DNA from: Anaerohalosphaeraceae bacterium
Lineage (GTDB): Bacteria; Planctomycetota; Phycisphaerae; Sedimentisphaerales; Anaerohalosphaeraceae
Direction: 5' to 3'
NCBI GenBank assembly: GCA_037479115.1
Contig: JBBFLK010000005.1
Location: 1-64,000, forward strand
Length of the DNA: 64,000 bases
In this document: piece after piece, positions 16,999 to 26,388 of the stretch
Layout: each line of letters opens with the position of its first letter
Position numbering within the stretch: the stretch's first letter is position 1
Made by a program: the position numbers and the translations under genes
Notes under the pieces: generated by a model
Databases searched by the model: none
Told to the model about the DNA's origin: nothing
What the model saw: only the letters and a program-made list of their open reading frames with translations

Positions 16999-19443
16999 TT
17001 ATGGCCAATAGCTGCTGCGCAGCCAGCCCAGTACAAACGCCGCCAAATCCTCCATATCAATCAGCCCGTTCAGCACCAAATCCGCCGGACGGGGTTCCGG
17101 AATAATCCGCAAAGGGCCCAGCCCCGCCAAAAAGCGGATATGCTCTTCGGTCAGGGGAATCGTATAAAGGCGAACTTCATCAATCCATCCGGTCCAGTTT
17201 CGCTCAAAAGGGCGGTCCACTCGTCCTCCAATCCAGACCGGGTCCGCCGTCCCATTCACAGGATTCGGGGTCGGACAAAATGCCTCCAGAATCCCGTCCA
17301 CATACAACGCAATTCGGCTGCCGTCATAGACCGCCGCCAGATGATGCCATTGATTATCGAGGATAGGAGTTGTTCCGTTGGCCTGATATTCTCCGCCGCC
17401 GGCGATATTAAAATGGAAGGAAACGGCTCCGCTGACATTGTTGCGAATCAGCCGCCAGGAATTGATGCCTTTGGTGACAACGGAAGCCCACGGGAAACTC
17501 AGCCCTCCGCTCCGGACCCAGGCGCTGATGCTGCCGCCCTGCTGGAAGGTAATCGACCCGCTGTTCTGACAGGCCAGATAGGAAGAGCCGTTGAAATAGA
17601 CGGACTGTCCGCTTTTGCCGGCATCAAAGACCGGAGTCCCCCCCGCAACGGCATCAAAGCCGTGCTCGGTCACATCCTGAAAGCTTCCCTCCATCGGCCA
17701 GTAGGCCAGCAGATTGGCTGTACCGGGGTTGATCGGCGTGACCGTGACGGCATAATCCTCCATCCAGTCGGCCGCCAGCAGGGCCAAATCCTCCAAATCC
17801 ACCTCACAGTTGCCCGTGAAATCCTCCGCCGCTCCGATGCATTGAAGCGGCATCAGACGGAGATTGTCGAACCGGACAGTTCCCTGCCCGCCGGCAGAGG
17901 AAGCAGACGGATTGCCGATACCGACAGTCAGTTTCACAATCTGCGTACGGTCAATCCCATCAAAGCCGGACAATGGAAAGCCGAGCTCCATCCACATCGC
18001 CGTCCGGACAGCATTTGGCTCCGAAAGGGTCTGAACAGCCGTACGCCCTTGTGCATCCTCAAGCCGAACATAAACCAAATCCGGGGCATTATCGGCCTTT
18101 CCCCGCATCAGAAGCGACAGATACGCCGAACCGTTCAGGGTAAAGTCTTTGGGGGCGGCAAAAGCCCTTTGAATCTCGGAACGATACGGCGTCCGGTCGT
18201 TGCGGTAGGTCAGCTGCAGAAATTTATCCCCAAAAGTTCCCAAAGCAATTTCGGAAGCCGTGCCGTTGGCCGAGCCGTCCTGCCAGACGGCCTTGAGCTG
18301 AGCATCCGTCTGATAGGTCTCGAACAAATCAATCGTCGTCGGGTCTTTCTGAAGAACATATTTCTGAATCTCACTGCCGGCCAGCAGGTAAGCCCCAACC
18401 CCGAACACATCCGTCGTGGTCGCTGTGGTCGCCGTGGGCCCCACTCCGACCGGCTGCACCCAGCCCAGCAGCCCGTTAGGCTGCACGGCTGTCTTCAGGG
18501 CTTCCCAGCCGGCCTGAACGGCAGGCCAATACGTCTGCTCATCCAGAAAACCGTTGTTGATCCCCCAGGCGATTCCATAGGTAAAGAAGCCCGTTCCGCT
18601 GCTTTCCGGATTGTTATAGCGTTCCGGGCTGAGCAGGTCCGAATGCCAGAAACCGCTGGGCTGCTGAAGCGTAATCAGCTTGGCCGACATCTCCTGCAGC
18701 AGGGTGATATACCGGGAGCGCAGAGGGTCATTCAGCGGCAGATACTGAAGCGTTCGGGCGATGCCGGCCAGCACCCAGCCGTTGCCTCGCGACCAGAAAA
18801 CCTTTTTGTCATTATAGCGAACCGGAATGAACGTAATATCCCGGAAAAACAGCCGCTCCTCGGCATCATACAGACACGCCTGTGTTTCCCCCCACATCAT
18901 ATGCATTAAATCCGCATAGGAGGGGTTGTTCAGAATCCGCCCGAGCCGCACAAAGGCCGGAGGGGCCATAAACAGGGCATCGCACCACCACCAGACGCTG
19001 CTGCCGGAAGCGACATTGCAGTAAAAATGCCGCGGGTCATTGACCATGATATCCGCCACATACTTAAAATGCGCATACCGCACCGGGTCGGGCTCATCCA
19101 GCAGATACAGCTCCAGATACGTCTGAGCACAGGCGTGATTGTCCGCATGGCGGGAATCGGAAGCCATTCGCCAGTTGTACTGCTGAGCCCACTGACGGCT
19201 CTTGTCCAGATACTTTTCATCTTTTGTGGCCTCATAGCAGGCCATCATTCCGGCAAACAGCGCACCGCGTTCCCAGCTGACGGAACTGTTCCAGGTGCTC
19301 TGGGTCAGCTGCCAGTCGGCGACTTTTTTCATCCACTGGATATATGAATTGGACAATTGGGAGGCGGGCCGAACCTGGGGACCTTCGGCATAGACGGCTG
19401 ACAAGGCGAAAAGCGTAAAGAAAACTCTGCAGAACAATTTCAT
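16999..19443 (-). CDS. GH105 unsaturated uronyl hydrolase with LamG and two dockerin-like motifs
   Basis: An 814-aa exported enzyme. Met at 19443 starts the signal peptide (MKLFCRVFFTLFALSAVYA); an ATG at 19473 is an upstream alternative. The (alpha/alpha)6-barrel spans about residues 30-370 with GH88/GH105 motifs: SWERGALFAGMMACYEAT, HADNHACAQTYLELY, WWWCDALFMAPPAF, WSRGNGWVLAGIARTLQYLP and ESSGTGFFTYGIAWGINNG. Such enzymes remove unsaturated uronyl residues from oligosaccharides made by polysaccharide lyases (pectin, ulvan). A CBM-like jelly roll, a dockerin-like half (CEVDLEDLALLAADW), LamG and a terminal dockerin-like half (LIDMEDLAAFVLGWL) follow. The BNR-4 lyase at 3812 could supply its substrate. 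Confidence 0.9.
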   Translation of the reverse strand: MKLFCRVFFTLFALSAVYAEGPQVRPASQLSNSYIQWMKKVADWQLTQSTWNSSVSWERGALFAGMMACYEATKDEKYLDKSRQWAQQYNWRMASDSRHADNHACAQTYLELYLLDEPDPVRYAHFKYVADIMVNDPRHFYCNVASGSSVWWWCDALFMAPPAFVRLGRILNNPSYADLMHMMWGETQACLYDAEERLFFRDITFIPVRYNDKKVFWSRGNGWVLAGIARTLQYLPLNDPLRSRYITLLQEMSAKLITLQQPSGFWHSDLLSPERYNNPESSGTGFFTYGIAWGINNGFLDEQTYWPAVQAGWEALKTAVQPNGLLGWVQPVGVGPTATTATTTDVFGVGAYLLAGSEIQKYVLQKDPTTIDLFETYQTDAQLKAVWQDGSANGTASEIALGTFGDKFLQLTYRNDRTPYRSEIQRAFAAPKDFTLNGSAYLSLLMRGKADNAPDLVYVRLEDAQGRTAVQTLSEPNAVRTAMWMELGFPLSGFDGIDRTQIVKLTVGIGNPSASSAGGQGTVRFDNLRLMPLQCIGAAEDFTGNCEVDLEDLALLAADWMEDYAVTVTPINPGTANLLAYWPMEGSFQDVTEHGFDAVAGGTPVFDAGKSGQSVYFNGSSYLACQNSGSITFQQGGSISAWVRSGGLSFPWASVVTKGINSWRLIRNNVSGAVSFHFNIAGGGEYQANGTTPILDNQWHHLAAVYDGSRIALYVDGILEAFCPTPNPVNGTADPVWIGGRVDRPFERNWTGWIDEVRLYTIPLTEEHIRFLAGLGPLRIIPEPRPADLVLNGLIDMEDLAAFVLGWLRSSYWP

Positions 19444-19482
19444 CTTCCAGAATACCCCCGAAGCAAAAAGCATGACAGGAAA

Positions 19483-19519
19483 GAACCGGAGTCCTTCTGC
19501 TCAAGACGGACTCCGGTTC
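19483..19519 (-). terminator. 12-bp perfect hairpin downstream of the LamG gene at 19552
   Basis: GAACCGGAGTCC pairs perfectly with GGACTCCGGTTC around a 13-base loop. On the minus strand it is followed by a short TTTCC. It is likely a terminator or attenuator between the LamG gene and the GH105 gene. Confidence 0.6.
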
Positions 19520-19551
19520 ATCATCTACGATATCACTCCTGCAACCGACGG

Positions 19552-21813
19552 TTAGGGATACAGCCCTTCGGCCAGCCAGCTGCGTGCAAAGGCGGCAAAG
19601 TCCGCCAAATCAATCCGGCAGTACGATGTGCCGGTGTTGTCAAAGTTGTATGCACTGCCTTCAAAGGAAGGATTGATGCAGGGCTTGATGCCGGTGGCGT
19701 TGTAGTACTCGGCGGCAATCGATTCGGCATCCACCACATAGTTGTACACCCGCAGATTGTCCACAGCACCCGCCAGGAAGTTCAGCAGGTTGTCGCGGTT
19801 GGACGAATCCCGGCTGGCGCCCAGCAAGACGCCGCGCTGCCACGGCAGGAAACGAGCGGATGTGCCGGCTGCGGCAGAAGCTACCTGCTGACCGTCCACA
19901 TAAATCCGCAGCGTGCCGCCCTGCGACCAGGTGGCCCCGACCAGATGCCACTGACCGTTGTACATCTCGAATTCCGGACGGTTCGGACGCCCTTCGGCCG
20001 TCGCAATTTCCTGATATTCGCCCGCCGGACCTTCACCGCGGACGTTCAGTCGAGCATTTGGCGCTGTGTTCAGAGACAGACCGAATCCGGTGGTCGCTCC
20101 GTCATTGTAGTTCAGCAGAATCGTCCCCGCCGCAGAGGGCTTTACCCAGCAGAGAATCGTGCCTTCGTCCAGACCGCCTCCAACACCGTTGGTCAGCGGG
20201 CCGGCCTTCGGATAGGCATTCACGCCGAAATCCACATACTGTCCGGCGCCGTCCAGCACCACATAGGAACCGTCAATTCCGTCCACATTGCTGAACGTCG
20301 GCAGCAGGCTCGGATTGTTGAAGTTCATCCCGACACCGTGGTTGTTTTCCACCGCATCATTGAAGTTGTTCTCAAAGCGATACTCCGCCACCTTCCGTCC
20401 GACCTTCAGCCAGACTACATTGCTGTACACATCCGGATTGGTGCCGCCGCCGGAAACCGTCGCATTGTTCCAAATCCGCACGTAGTAGTAGCCCTGATTG
20501 GCTACAGAGGCATTGGCAATGGTTAAATTCGGCGAATCGGTTCCGACCATGGTATCTCCGCCGATCTGGTCATCCTCGGAATAATACCACTGGTAATGTT
20601 CCGGCGTCGTGGACACAACATTGACGGAGAAGGCCGGAGAAGCGGTGGCTCCGAGCATGACCGTCTTATTGCTCGGCTGAGTCAGAATGACCGGCACACT
20701 CGGCACCGTTTCAAAAGTCCATGTGTACCCGATAATGTTATTCGGGTCGCCGGGGGCATACACTCCGCCCTGTCCGTTATCCAGGGCTTCTTCGACTCTC
20801 CAGAGATACCGCCCGCCGGAACTGAGTTTCGGATTGGGAACAAACTGAACATCCGTTACATAAGGGCTGGTCTGGTCCACGCTGCCGGCATAATACAGAT
20901 TGGGGTCATCCGGATAAACGGTCTGGTCCTTGGAAATATACACATAATGCTTCTTAATGGCCGGATTGACCGGATAGGTGCCGGTCAAATCGACACCGGC
21001 CTTCCACGTGAGCACCAAATCCACCTGGCCGATGCCGCTGGGCACCCCAACCAGCGTCGCCCCATCCGCCGGAGTCGGGAAATGGGCCCGCTGTCTGGCA
21101 ACCGGCGGAACAATAAGTGACTCGCCAGGCATAATCGCAATATCATCCACAAAAACCTTCAGCGCTGCATTGTTGCTCTGGGCTCTCCAGTAAAGCCGGT
21201 CGAGGGCCTCTGTGGTTGCCACACGGAAAGCAAAGGATGTTTGGGTCCCGACCGAAAGAATATCAGCGGCTGTTGCATCCGCAATATCTTCTTTCAAATA
21301 CACTTTCACGGTATCGGTCGCATTGTTGATTACCATCCAAACACAATACCATTTATTGGGGGTAATCGGTCTTAAATCTCTCCAGGTGCCGCCGTCACGA
21401 ACCCCCAGATTGCCCCCTGTCCATCGAATTTGAGGACGGAAATATCCCCAATCCGAGCCGCCTGTCGGCGGTTCATCCACATTCGTCATTCCAAACGACT
21501 GGTCCGTCGTTCCGTTCGTTCGAAAACGCAAAAACAGAGTTTTCGTCTCTCCCTCAGGAATAGAGGCCTCGGATGAAAGGATACAGTAAGCAGCCGACTG
21601 CTGAGTGGGGGCTTGCGAAATACTCATCACTTTATTGTCGGGATTGGCAGGGTCCAGCTCGATGATGGTATCGTTATCGGTCGTATTGCCTTTCCAGTTC
21701 GTTGTGACATTATCCACAGGCCCCAACTGATAACTTTCAAAATCATCTACTGTTACGGCCTTGCCCAGGCCCATAACCGCAAAGAAAGATAAAACAAGGA
21801 CAAACTTCTTCAT
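19552..21813 (-). CDS. Secreted LamG-dockerin-like protein
   Basis: A 753-aa exported protein beginning at ATG 21813 with AAGGAG upstream and a signal peptide (MKKFVLVLSFFAVMGLGKA). The N-terminal jelly roll (DDFESYQLGP) is related to the protein at 167-1894. A surface Fn3/Ig-like region (HFPTPADGATLVGVPSG to YTWTFETVPS), an Ig-like domain, LamG (VAEYRFENNFNDAVENN to DNLRVYNYVVDAE) and a dockerin-like half (CRIDLADFAAFARSWL) follow. From the Fn3-like region on it is collinear with the protein at 7332-9530. It is the first gene of the minus-strand run, divergent from the Ehr operon. No catalytic motif is visible. Confidence 0.86.
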   Translation of the reverse strand: MKKFVLVLSFFAVMGLGKAVTVDDFESYQLGPVDNVTTNWKGNTTDNDTIIELDPANPDNKVMSISQAPTQQSAAYCILSSEASIPEGETKTLFLRFRTNGTTDQSFGMTNVDEPPTGGSDWGYFRPQIRWTGGNLGVRDGGTWRDLRPITPNKWYCVWMVINNATDTVKVYLKEDIADATAADILSVGTQTSFAFRVATTEALDRLYWRAQSNNAALKVFVDDIAIMPGESLIVPPVARQRAHFPTPADGATLVGVPSGIGQVDLVLTWKAGVDLTGTYPVNPAIKKHYVYISKDQTVYPDDPNLYYAGSVDQTSPYVTDVQFVPNPKLSSGGRYLWRVEEALDNGQGGVYAPGDPNNIIGYTWTFETVPSVPVILTQPSNKTVMLGATASPAFSVNVVSTTPEHYQWYYSEDDQIGGDTMVGTDSPNLTIANASVANQGYYYVRIWNNATVSGGGTNPDVYSNVVWLKVGRKVAEYRFENNFNDAVENNHGVGMNFNNPSLLPTFSNVDGIDGSYVVLDGAGQYVDFGVNAYPKAGPLTNGVGGGLDEGTILCWVKPSAAGTILLNYNDGATTGFGLSLNTAPNARLNVRGEGPAGEYQEIATAEGRPNRPEFEMYNGQWHLVGATWSQGGTLRIYVDGQQVASAAAGTSARFLPWQRGVLLGASRDSSNRDNLLNFLAGAVDNLRVYNYVVDAESIAAEYYNATGIKPCINPSFEGSAYNFDNTGTSYCRIDLADFAAFARSWLAEGLYP

Positions 21814-22125
21814 TTCGTTCTCCTTTCCAGATTAAAGATATATTTTGTATTGATGTTCGTGTCTTTTTGAAATCGCGTCTAATAAGAACCATCGGCCCAT
21901 TTAAGGGTCATCTAAATACTTCTATCCGCTAAAACCCCTTTTTTACCTAAAATCACAGTTTTTTCGGAAAAAGATAAAAAACAGAAAGGACAAAAACCAT
22001 ATTCCCTTTTTTGACAGACAGTTATAGTTTTTTTGTCAGTCCCTCCAAAAAAAGTCCTTGAAAAATACCTTCGGATGTGTATTCTATGTCCATAAATGTC
22101 TAATGCTTTAGATTTTTGAGGAAAT
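21814..22125. other. Divergent intergenic region, 312 bp
   Basis: An AT-rich spacer between the LamG gene (minus) and the HTH-EIIA gene (plus). Apart from the plus-strand promoter at 22058-22085 it holds several A/T runs (for example 21955-22030) but no convincing open frame, hairpin terminator or riboswitch. Confidence 0.6.
22058..22085 (+). promoter_or_regulatory. Sigma-70 type promoter for the Ehr operon
   Basis: TTGAAA (22058-22063), a 16-bp spacer, then TGTG directly before TATTCT (22080-22085), an extended -10 like arrangement. The predicted start is near 22092, with a leader of about 34 nt and GAGGAAA ahead of the ATG at 22126. Confidence 0.5.
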
Positions 22126-22842
22126 ATGCAGCTCAGTGTCAAAGATGTTGCAAATTTACTGAAAGTAAACGAAAAAACCGTATATCGTTGGCTTTCTGAG
22201 GGAAAACTGCCTGCATACAAAATAGGCAGTCAATACCGATTTAACAGGTCAGAGCTTCTCGAATGGGTTACCTCACGACAGATGAATTTTTCGCCGGAAT
22301 TGTTTCAGGACACAGAAAGCCGGGATAAAGCAGATATTTCACTTGAGTCTGCCCTACAAAGAGGCGGGATTTATTATCGAATTGACGGCTCAACAAAAGA
22401 AGCTGTTCTGCGAAATGTTATCAATTTGATGAGATTGCCGGAGTCAGTAGACCGAGAATATCTTCTTCAGATGATTCTTGCAAGGGAAGCCATGGCTTCG
22501 ACAGCCATAGGCGATGGAATTGCGATACCACATGTCCGCAATCCAATTGTCCTGCATATTGATGAGCCGATTGTCTCCCTTTGTTTTCTCGAAACACCCG
22601 TTGATTTTCATGCATTAGACGGCAAACCCGTCTTTTGCCTGTTTACTCTTGTCAGTCCGACCGTCAAATGCCACCTCTCTCTCCTGTCTCGGCTGGCCTA
22701 TGTCCTTCGGGACCGAGACTTTAAGACCGTCCTGGCTAATCAAGCCACCCGGGAACGCATCTATACGGAAATCGCTCGGATTGAATCGGGCCTGATGCAG
22801 CATTCTGATTCTCAAACCCAGACAGAAGGAAAAGCCGAATGA
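22126..22842 (+). CDS. HTH (excisionase-type) and PTS EIIA-2 fusion regulator
   Basis: A 238-aa cytosolic protein. Residues 1-50 are an excisionase/MerR-type helix-turn-helix (LSVKDVANLLKVNEKTVYRW...YKIGSQYRFNRSELLEW). Residues about 75-225 form a PTS EIIA type 2 (PtsN-like) domain with the phosphorylation site His136 in GDGIAIPHVRN. A PtsN-like domain fused to DNA binding suggests transcription control by phosphate from EI/HPr-type proteins. Its last 4 nt (ATGA) overlap the hyfB-like start, so it is translated with the Ehr complex and is a strong candidate regulator of it. This coupling is position-based inference. Confidence 0.88.
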   Translation: MQLSVKDVANLLKVNEKTVYRWLSEGKLPAYKIGSQYRFNRSELLEWVTSRQMNFSPELFQDTESRDKADISLESALQRGGIYYRIDGSTKEAVLRNVINLMRLPESVDREYLLQMILAREAMASTAIGDGIAIPHVRNPIVLHIDEPIVSLCFLETPVDFHALDGKPVFCLFTLVSPTVKCHLSLLSRLAYVLRDRDFKTVLANQATRERIYTEIARIESGLMQHSDSQTQTEGKAE

Positions 22843-24818
22843 GCTTTTTTATCGTCGGTGCAGCTGTCATTTTTCTGAGCGGTGTATCCTCCCTTTTCTT
22901 CGGTCGAAAAGGGGATTGGGCTTCACGTGCGGGGGCTTGGGGAACCGTAATCGGCTCCGCCATTGCATTCATTGCCCCGCTGCAAGTCCTTTGGGGAGGG
23001 GCTGTTCTGTCTCTTCGAACAGAATGGTCCATTCCTTTTGGGGCTTTTTTTATTCAGATTGACCCGCTTTCCGCATTCTTTCTGCTGCCGATTCTGGGAC
23101 TGTGTGCTTTGTCGGCTGTGTACGGCATAGAATACCTCAGGGCCTATCAATCCCAGCGGAATCTCGGACCGGTCTGGTTTTTTTACAACCTTCTTCTGGT
23201 ATCCATGCTGCTGGTGGTTACGGCCCGAAACAGTCTGCTCTTCCTGATTGCCTGGGAAATCATGACGCTGGCCTCCTTCTTTCTGGTTACCTTTGAACAC
23301 CACAGGCCGGCGGTTCGCCAGGCGGGTTTTCTTTATCTGCTTGCAGCCCATATCGGAACGGCTTTTCTGATTGTCTTTTTTGTGCTGCTGGGCAGCTGGG
23401 CGGGATCTGCCGACTTTGCTGCTGTCCCCCAAATCCCTCCGGCGGAAGCCAATCTTCTGTTTGTTCTGGCCGTGATTGGATTCGGCATCAAAGCGGGCTT
23501 TATGCCGCTTCATATCTGGCTGCCTCATGCTCATCCGGCTGCTCCCAGCCACGTCTCCGCTGTGATGAGCGGTGTGATGATTAAAACAGGCATTTACGGG
23601 CTGATCCGAACCCTTTGTCTGCTGGAAACCCCGCCCGCCTGGTGGGGCTGGACGCTGATTATCCTTGGAGCGGTTTCCGGTCTTTTGGGAGCCCTCTTTG
23701 CATCGGTTCAACAGGACCTCAAACGGCTGCTGGCCTATTGCAGTGTAGAAAACATCGGCATCATCGCACTGGGGCTCGGAACAGGTCTTTTGGGCATCCA
23801 TCACCACTCTGCCGTCCTGGCCGTGCTGGGATTGGCCGGAGGGCTGCTCCATGTGCTGAACCATGCCGTTTTTAAAGGCCTGCTTTTCCTCAGTGCCGGT
23901 TCCGTCCTTCACAGCACCGGAACGGGACAAATCGACCGGCTCGGAGGCCTGTTCAAGCAGATGCCCTGGACGGCCGCTGCCTTTCTTATCGGAGCCGTTG
24001 CAGTTCCGGGCATTCCGCCTCTAAACGGGTTTTTCAGTGAATTTCTGATTTATCTGGGCTTCTTCAAAAATGGAATGAACAGCGGGCTGGAAACCGTGAT
24101 TGCCGTCCTGCTGACTGTCGGAGGGCTGGCCCTGATCGGCGGTCTGGCTCTGGCGGCCTTCACCAAGGCATTCGGCATTATTTTTTTAGGCAGCCCGCGA
24201 AGTGCCGCTGCGCAGCACGGACACGAAGCCGGTCCGCTGATGAGGGCTTCATTCCTCATTCTGGCCGTGCTGTGTCTGCTGCTGGGGCTCTTTTCTCCCC
24301 GCTTGATTTTCGTTCTGCGGCCGATTCTTCTCTCTGTCACAGGGATGACCGAGGAATCGGTCCAAATCGAACTGGTTCAGGCCTCGTCCGTCTTGTCCCA
24401 AATTGTGAAAGCCGCCGTTCTTTTCGGCGTTTTGGCAGGCGGCCTGCTCCTGATGCGAATCCGTCTGCTGCTCGGACGCCGCGTGGACAGCACTGTGACC
24501 TGGGACTGCGGCTACGCCCGGCCGGATTCAAGAATGCAGTACACGGGGACTTCCTTCACGCAGTTTTTGGCCGATTTGTTCGGCTGGCTGCTGCCGACCT
24601 GCAAAAACATCACACCTCCGGCGGGATTCTTCCCGAACAGCGGACAATACAGGGAAGAAACAGATGACAGCAGTGAAAAGTACCTCTTCCGGCCGGCCGC
24701 CAGGCAGATTGTCCGTCTGTCGTCCAAACTCCAGTGGCTCCAGCACGGACGGCTTCAGGTTTATATCCTGTATATTGCGTTGGCTCTTTGGATTCTTCTG
24801 ATATGGAAACTGATGTAG
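22839..24818 (+). CDS. hyfB: HyfB-like proton-pumping antiporter subunit of an Ehr complex
   Basis: A 659-aa integral membrane protein of the NuoL/MrpA-antiporter family. The core antiporter region has the conserved lysine/histidine segments KAGFMPLHIWLPHAHPAAPSHVSAVMSG and LKRLLAYCSVENIGII, NHAVFKGLLFLSAGSV and GIPPLNGFFSEFLIY. The C-terminal extension with WDCGYARPDSRMQYTGTSF is typical of HyfB/hydrogenase-4 component B. It is predicted to translocate protons or sodium. The length agrees with HyfB (about 670). It overlaps the regulator upstream by 4 nt and is 1 nt from the next gene. Confidence 0.93.
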   Translation: MSFFIVGAAVIFLSGVSSLFFGRKGDWASRAGAWGTVIGSAIAFIAPLQVLWGGAVLSLRTEWSIPFGAFFIQIDPLSAFFLLPILGLCALSAVYGIEYLRAYQSQRNLGPVWFFYNLLLVSMLLVVTARNSLLFLIAWEIMTLASFFLVTFEHHRPAVRQAGFLYLLAAHIGTAFLIVFFVLLGSWAGSADFAAVPQIPPAEANLLFVLAVIGFGIKAGFMPLHIWLPHAHPAAPSHVSAVMSGVMIKTGIYGLIRTLCLLETPPAWWGWTLIILGAVSGLLGALFASVQQDLKRLLAYCSVENIGIIALGLGTGLLGIHHHSAVLAVLGLAGGLLHVLNHAVFKGLLFLSAGSVLHSTGTGQIDRLGGLFKQMPWTAAAFLIGAVAVPGIPPLNGFFSEFLIYLGFFKNGMNSGLETVIAVLLTVGGLALIGGLALAAFTKAFGIIFLGSPRSAAAQHGHEAGPLMRASFLILAVLCLLLGLFSPRLIFVLRPILLSVTGMTEESVQIELVQASSVLSQIVKAAVLFGVLAGGLLLMRIRLLLGRRVDSTVTWDCGYARPDSRMQYTGTSFTQFLADLFGWLLPTCKNITPPAGFFPNSGQYREETDDSSEKYLFRPAARQIVRLSSKLQWLQHGRLQVYILYIALALWILLIWKLM

Positions 24819-24819
24819 C

Positions 24820-25743
24820 ATGCTGATTTTGGGAAAACTCATCAATCTGCTGCTGTGTTTGGCCGGCGCCCCGCTTTTGGGAGGAATCATCAATCGGACC
24901 AAAGCTTTCTTTGCGGGCAGAAAGGGCCCCTCTGTACTTCAGCCGTATTATGATTTGTTCAAGCTGTTCCGGAAGGGGGTCGTGTACAGCCAAACCACCA
25001 CCGGGATTTTTCGAGCAGGCCCCGTTGTCGGTCTGGCTGCTGCGGCAGCTGCCGCCCTGCTGATGCCTCTGGGAGGGCTGCCCGCTGCGCTGTCTTTTGA
25101 AGGTGATTTGATTGTCTTTGTTTATCTGTTTGCTCTCCTGCGGTTCTTTCTGGTGGTCAGTGCACTGGACACCGGGTCGAGTTTTGAGGGAATGGGAGCC
25201 GCCCGTGAAGTCACCTTTTCCGCTTTGGCCGAACCGGCCTTTCTGATTGGACTGGCGGCGGTCGCCAAATACACAGGATATACTTCTCTTTCCCAGATCT
25301 TTTCTTCCCTGGATTTCACAGACTGGCCGGCGGCAGGTCCTACCCTCGTGCTGGTCGGGATTTCCACAGGGATTGTTTTTCTGTCTGAAAACTGCCGAAT
25401 CCCGGTCGATGACCCCAATACGCATCTGGAACTGACCATGATTCATGAAGTCATGGTGCTGGACCACAGCGGACCGGATTTCGGAATGATTCTGTACACC
25501 GCCGCCCTGAAACTGTGGCTTCTGGGAGCGGTTCTGGCGGGCATTCTGGTTCCGGTTCACACCGGAAATCTGTGGCTGGATACGACGGCTGCCCTGCTGT
25601 TTCTGGGCTTGCTGGCCGTTCTGGTCGGCGTGATAGAATCCTCCATGGCTCGTCTTCGCCTGCTCCATGTTCCCTCGCTCCTGATCGGGGCCGCCGCCCT
25701 ATCCATCGTCGCCCTGATGCTCGTTTGCGGAGGTCTGCTATGA
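24820..25743 (+). CDS. hyfC: HyfC-like NuoH-family membrane subunit
   Basis: A 307-aa membrane protein of the NuoH/HycD/HyfC family, which links the peripheral arm to the pump subunits. Signature motifs are GRKGPSVLQPYYDLFKL near residue 28, GMGAAREVTFSALAEP near 125 and ENCRIPVDDPNTHLELTMIH near 190. The acidic residues of the quinone-site-like chamber (the Glu and Asp residues in these motifs) are present. About eight membrane helices are expected. Its stop overlaps the start of the next gene (ATGA). Confidence 0.94.
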   Translation: MLILGKLINLLLCLAGAPLLGGIINRTKAFFAGRKGPSVLQPYYDLFKLFRKGVVYSQTTTGIFRAGPVVGLAAAAAAALLMPLGGLPAALSFEGDLIVFVYLFALLRFFLVVSALDTGSSFEGMGAAREVTFSALAEPAFLIGLAAVAKYTGYTSLSQIFSSLDFTDWPAAGPTLVLVGISTGIVFLSENCRIPVDDPNTHLELTMIHEVMVLDHSGPDFGMILYTAALKLWLLGAVLAGILVPVHTGNLWLDTTAALLFLGLLAVLVGVIESSMARLRLLHVPSLLIGAAALSIVALMLVCGGLL

Positions 25744-26384
25744 ATTCAGCCGTTGACCTGATTCTGATTTTTTTGATTCTTTCCAATTTGGCCCTGCTGG
25801 GATTGAGCCGGCTGGGTGCCTGTATTCGAGTGGCCGCCCTTCAGGGGGTTGCCCTCGGACTGCTGCCGCTCTTTCTGGTTGAATCAGGGCCCGCCGCTCA
25901 TCAGCTGTTTTTCTCCGCCCTTCTGATTGGTCTGAAAGGCATCGTTTTCCCCTGGCTTCTGACGATTGTCCTTCGGGAAATTCAGGTTCAGCGGGAAATT
26001 GAGCCGTTTATCGGATACGGCAGTTCGCTGGCATTCGGCACCGTCTTTTTAATTGTTTCGTTATGGCTGGGCAGCCGCCTTCCGCTGCCGATCTCGATGC
26101 AGTCCGGTCTGATTGTTCCTTCGGCCTTTTTTACCATTATGTCCGGATTCTTTCTGATTATCGCCCGCAAAAAAGCCCTCACCCAGGTGCTCGGTTATCT
26201 GGTTCTGGAAAACGGAATTTACGCCTTCGGAGCGGCCCTGTCGGAAAATCAGCCGGTTCTGATTGAATTGGGAATCCTGCTGGATTTATTTGCGGCGGCC
26301 TTTGTGATGGGCATTGCCGTCTTTCATATCAACCGGGAATTTGAACACATTGACACGGATAAATTATCCGGCCTGAGGACCTGA
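25740..26384 (+). CDS. hyfE: HyfE-like membrane subunit
   Basis: A 214-aa protein with about six membrane helices, close to the length of E. coli HyfE (216). It begins at ATG 25740, overlapping the hyfC-like stop by 4 nt; a longer open frame upstream only covers hyfC sequence. Motifs: LLIGLKGIVFPWLLTIVLRE, GYLVLENGIYAFG and LGILLDLFAAAFVMGIAVFHI. HyfE combines features of NuoK in its C-terminal part and is thought to belong to the membrane arm. Confidence 0.9.
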   Translation: MNSAVDLILIFLILSNLALLGLSRLGACIRVAALQGVALGLLPLFLVESGPAAHQLFFSALLIGLKGIVFPWLLTIVLREIQVQREIEPFIGYGSSLAFGTVFLIVSLWLGSRLPLPISMQSGLIVPSAFFTIMSGFFLIIARKKALTQVLGYLVLENGIYAFGAALSENQPVLIELGILLDLFAAAFVMGIAVFHINREFEHIDTDKLSGLRT

Positions 26385-26388
26385 ACGT

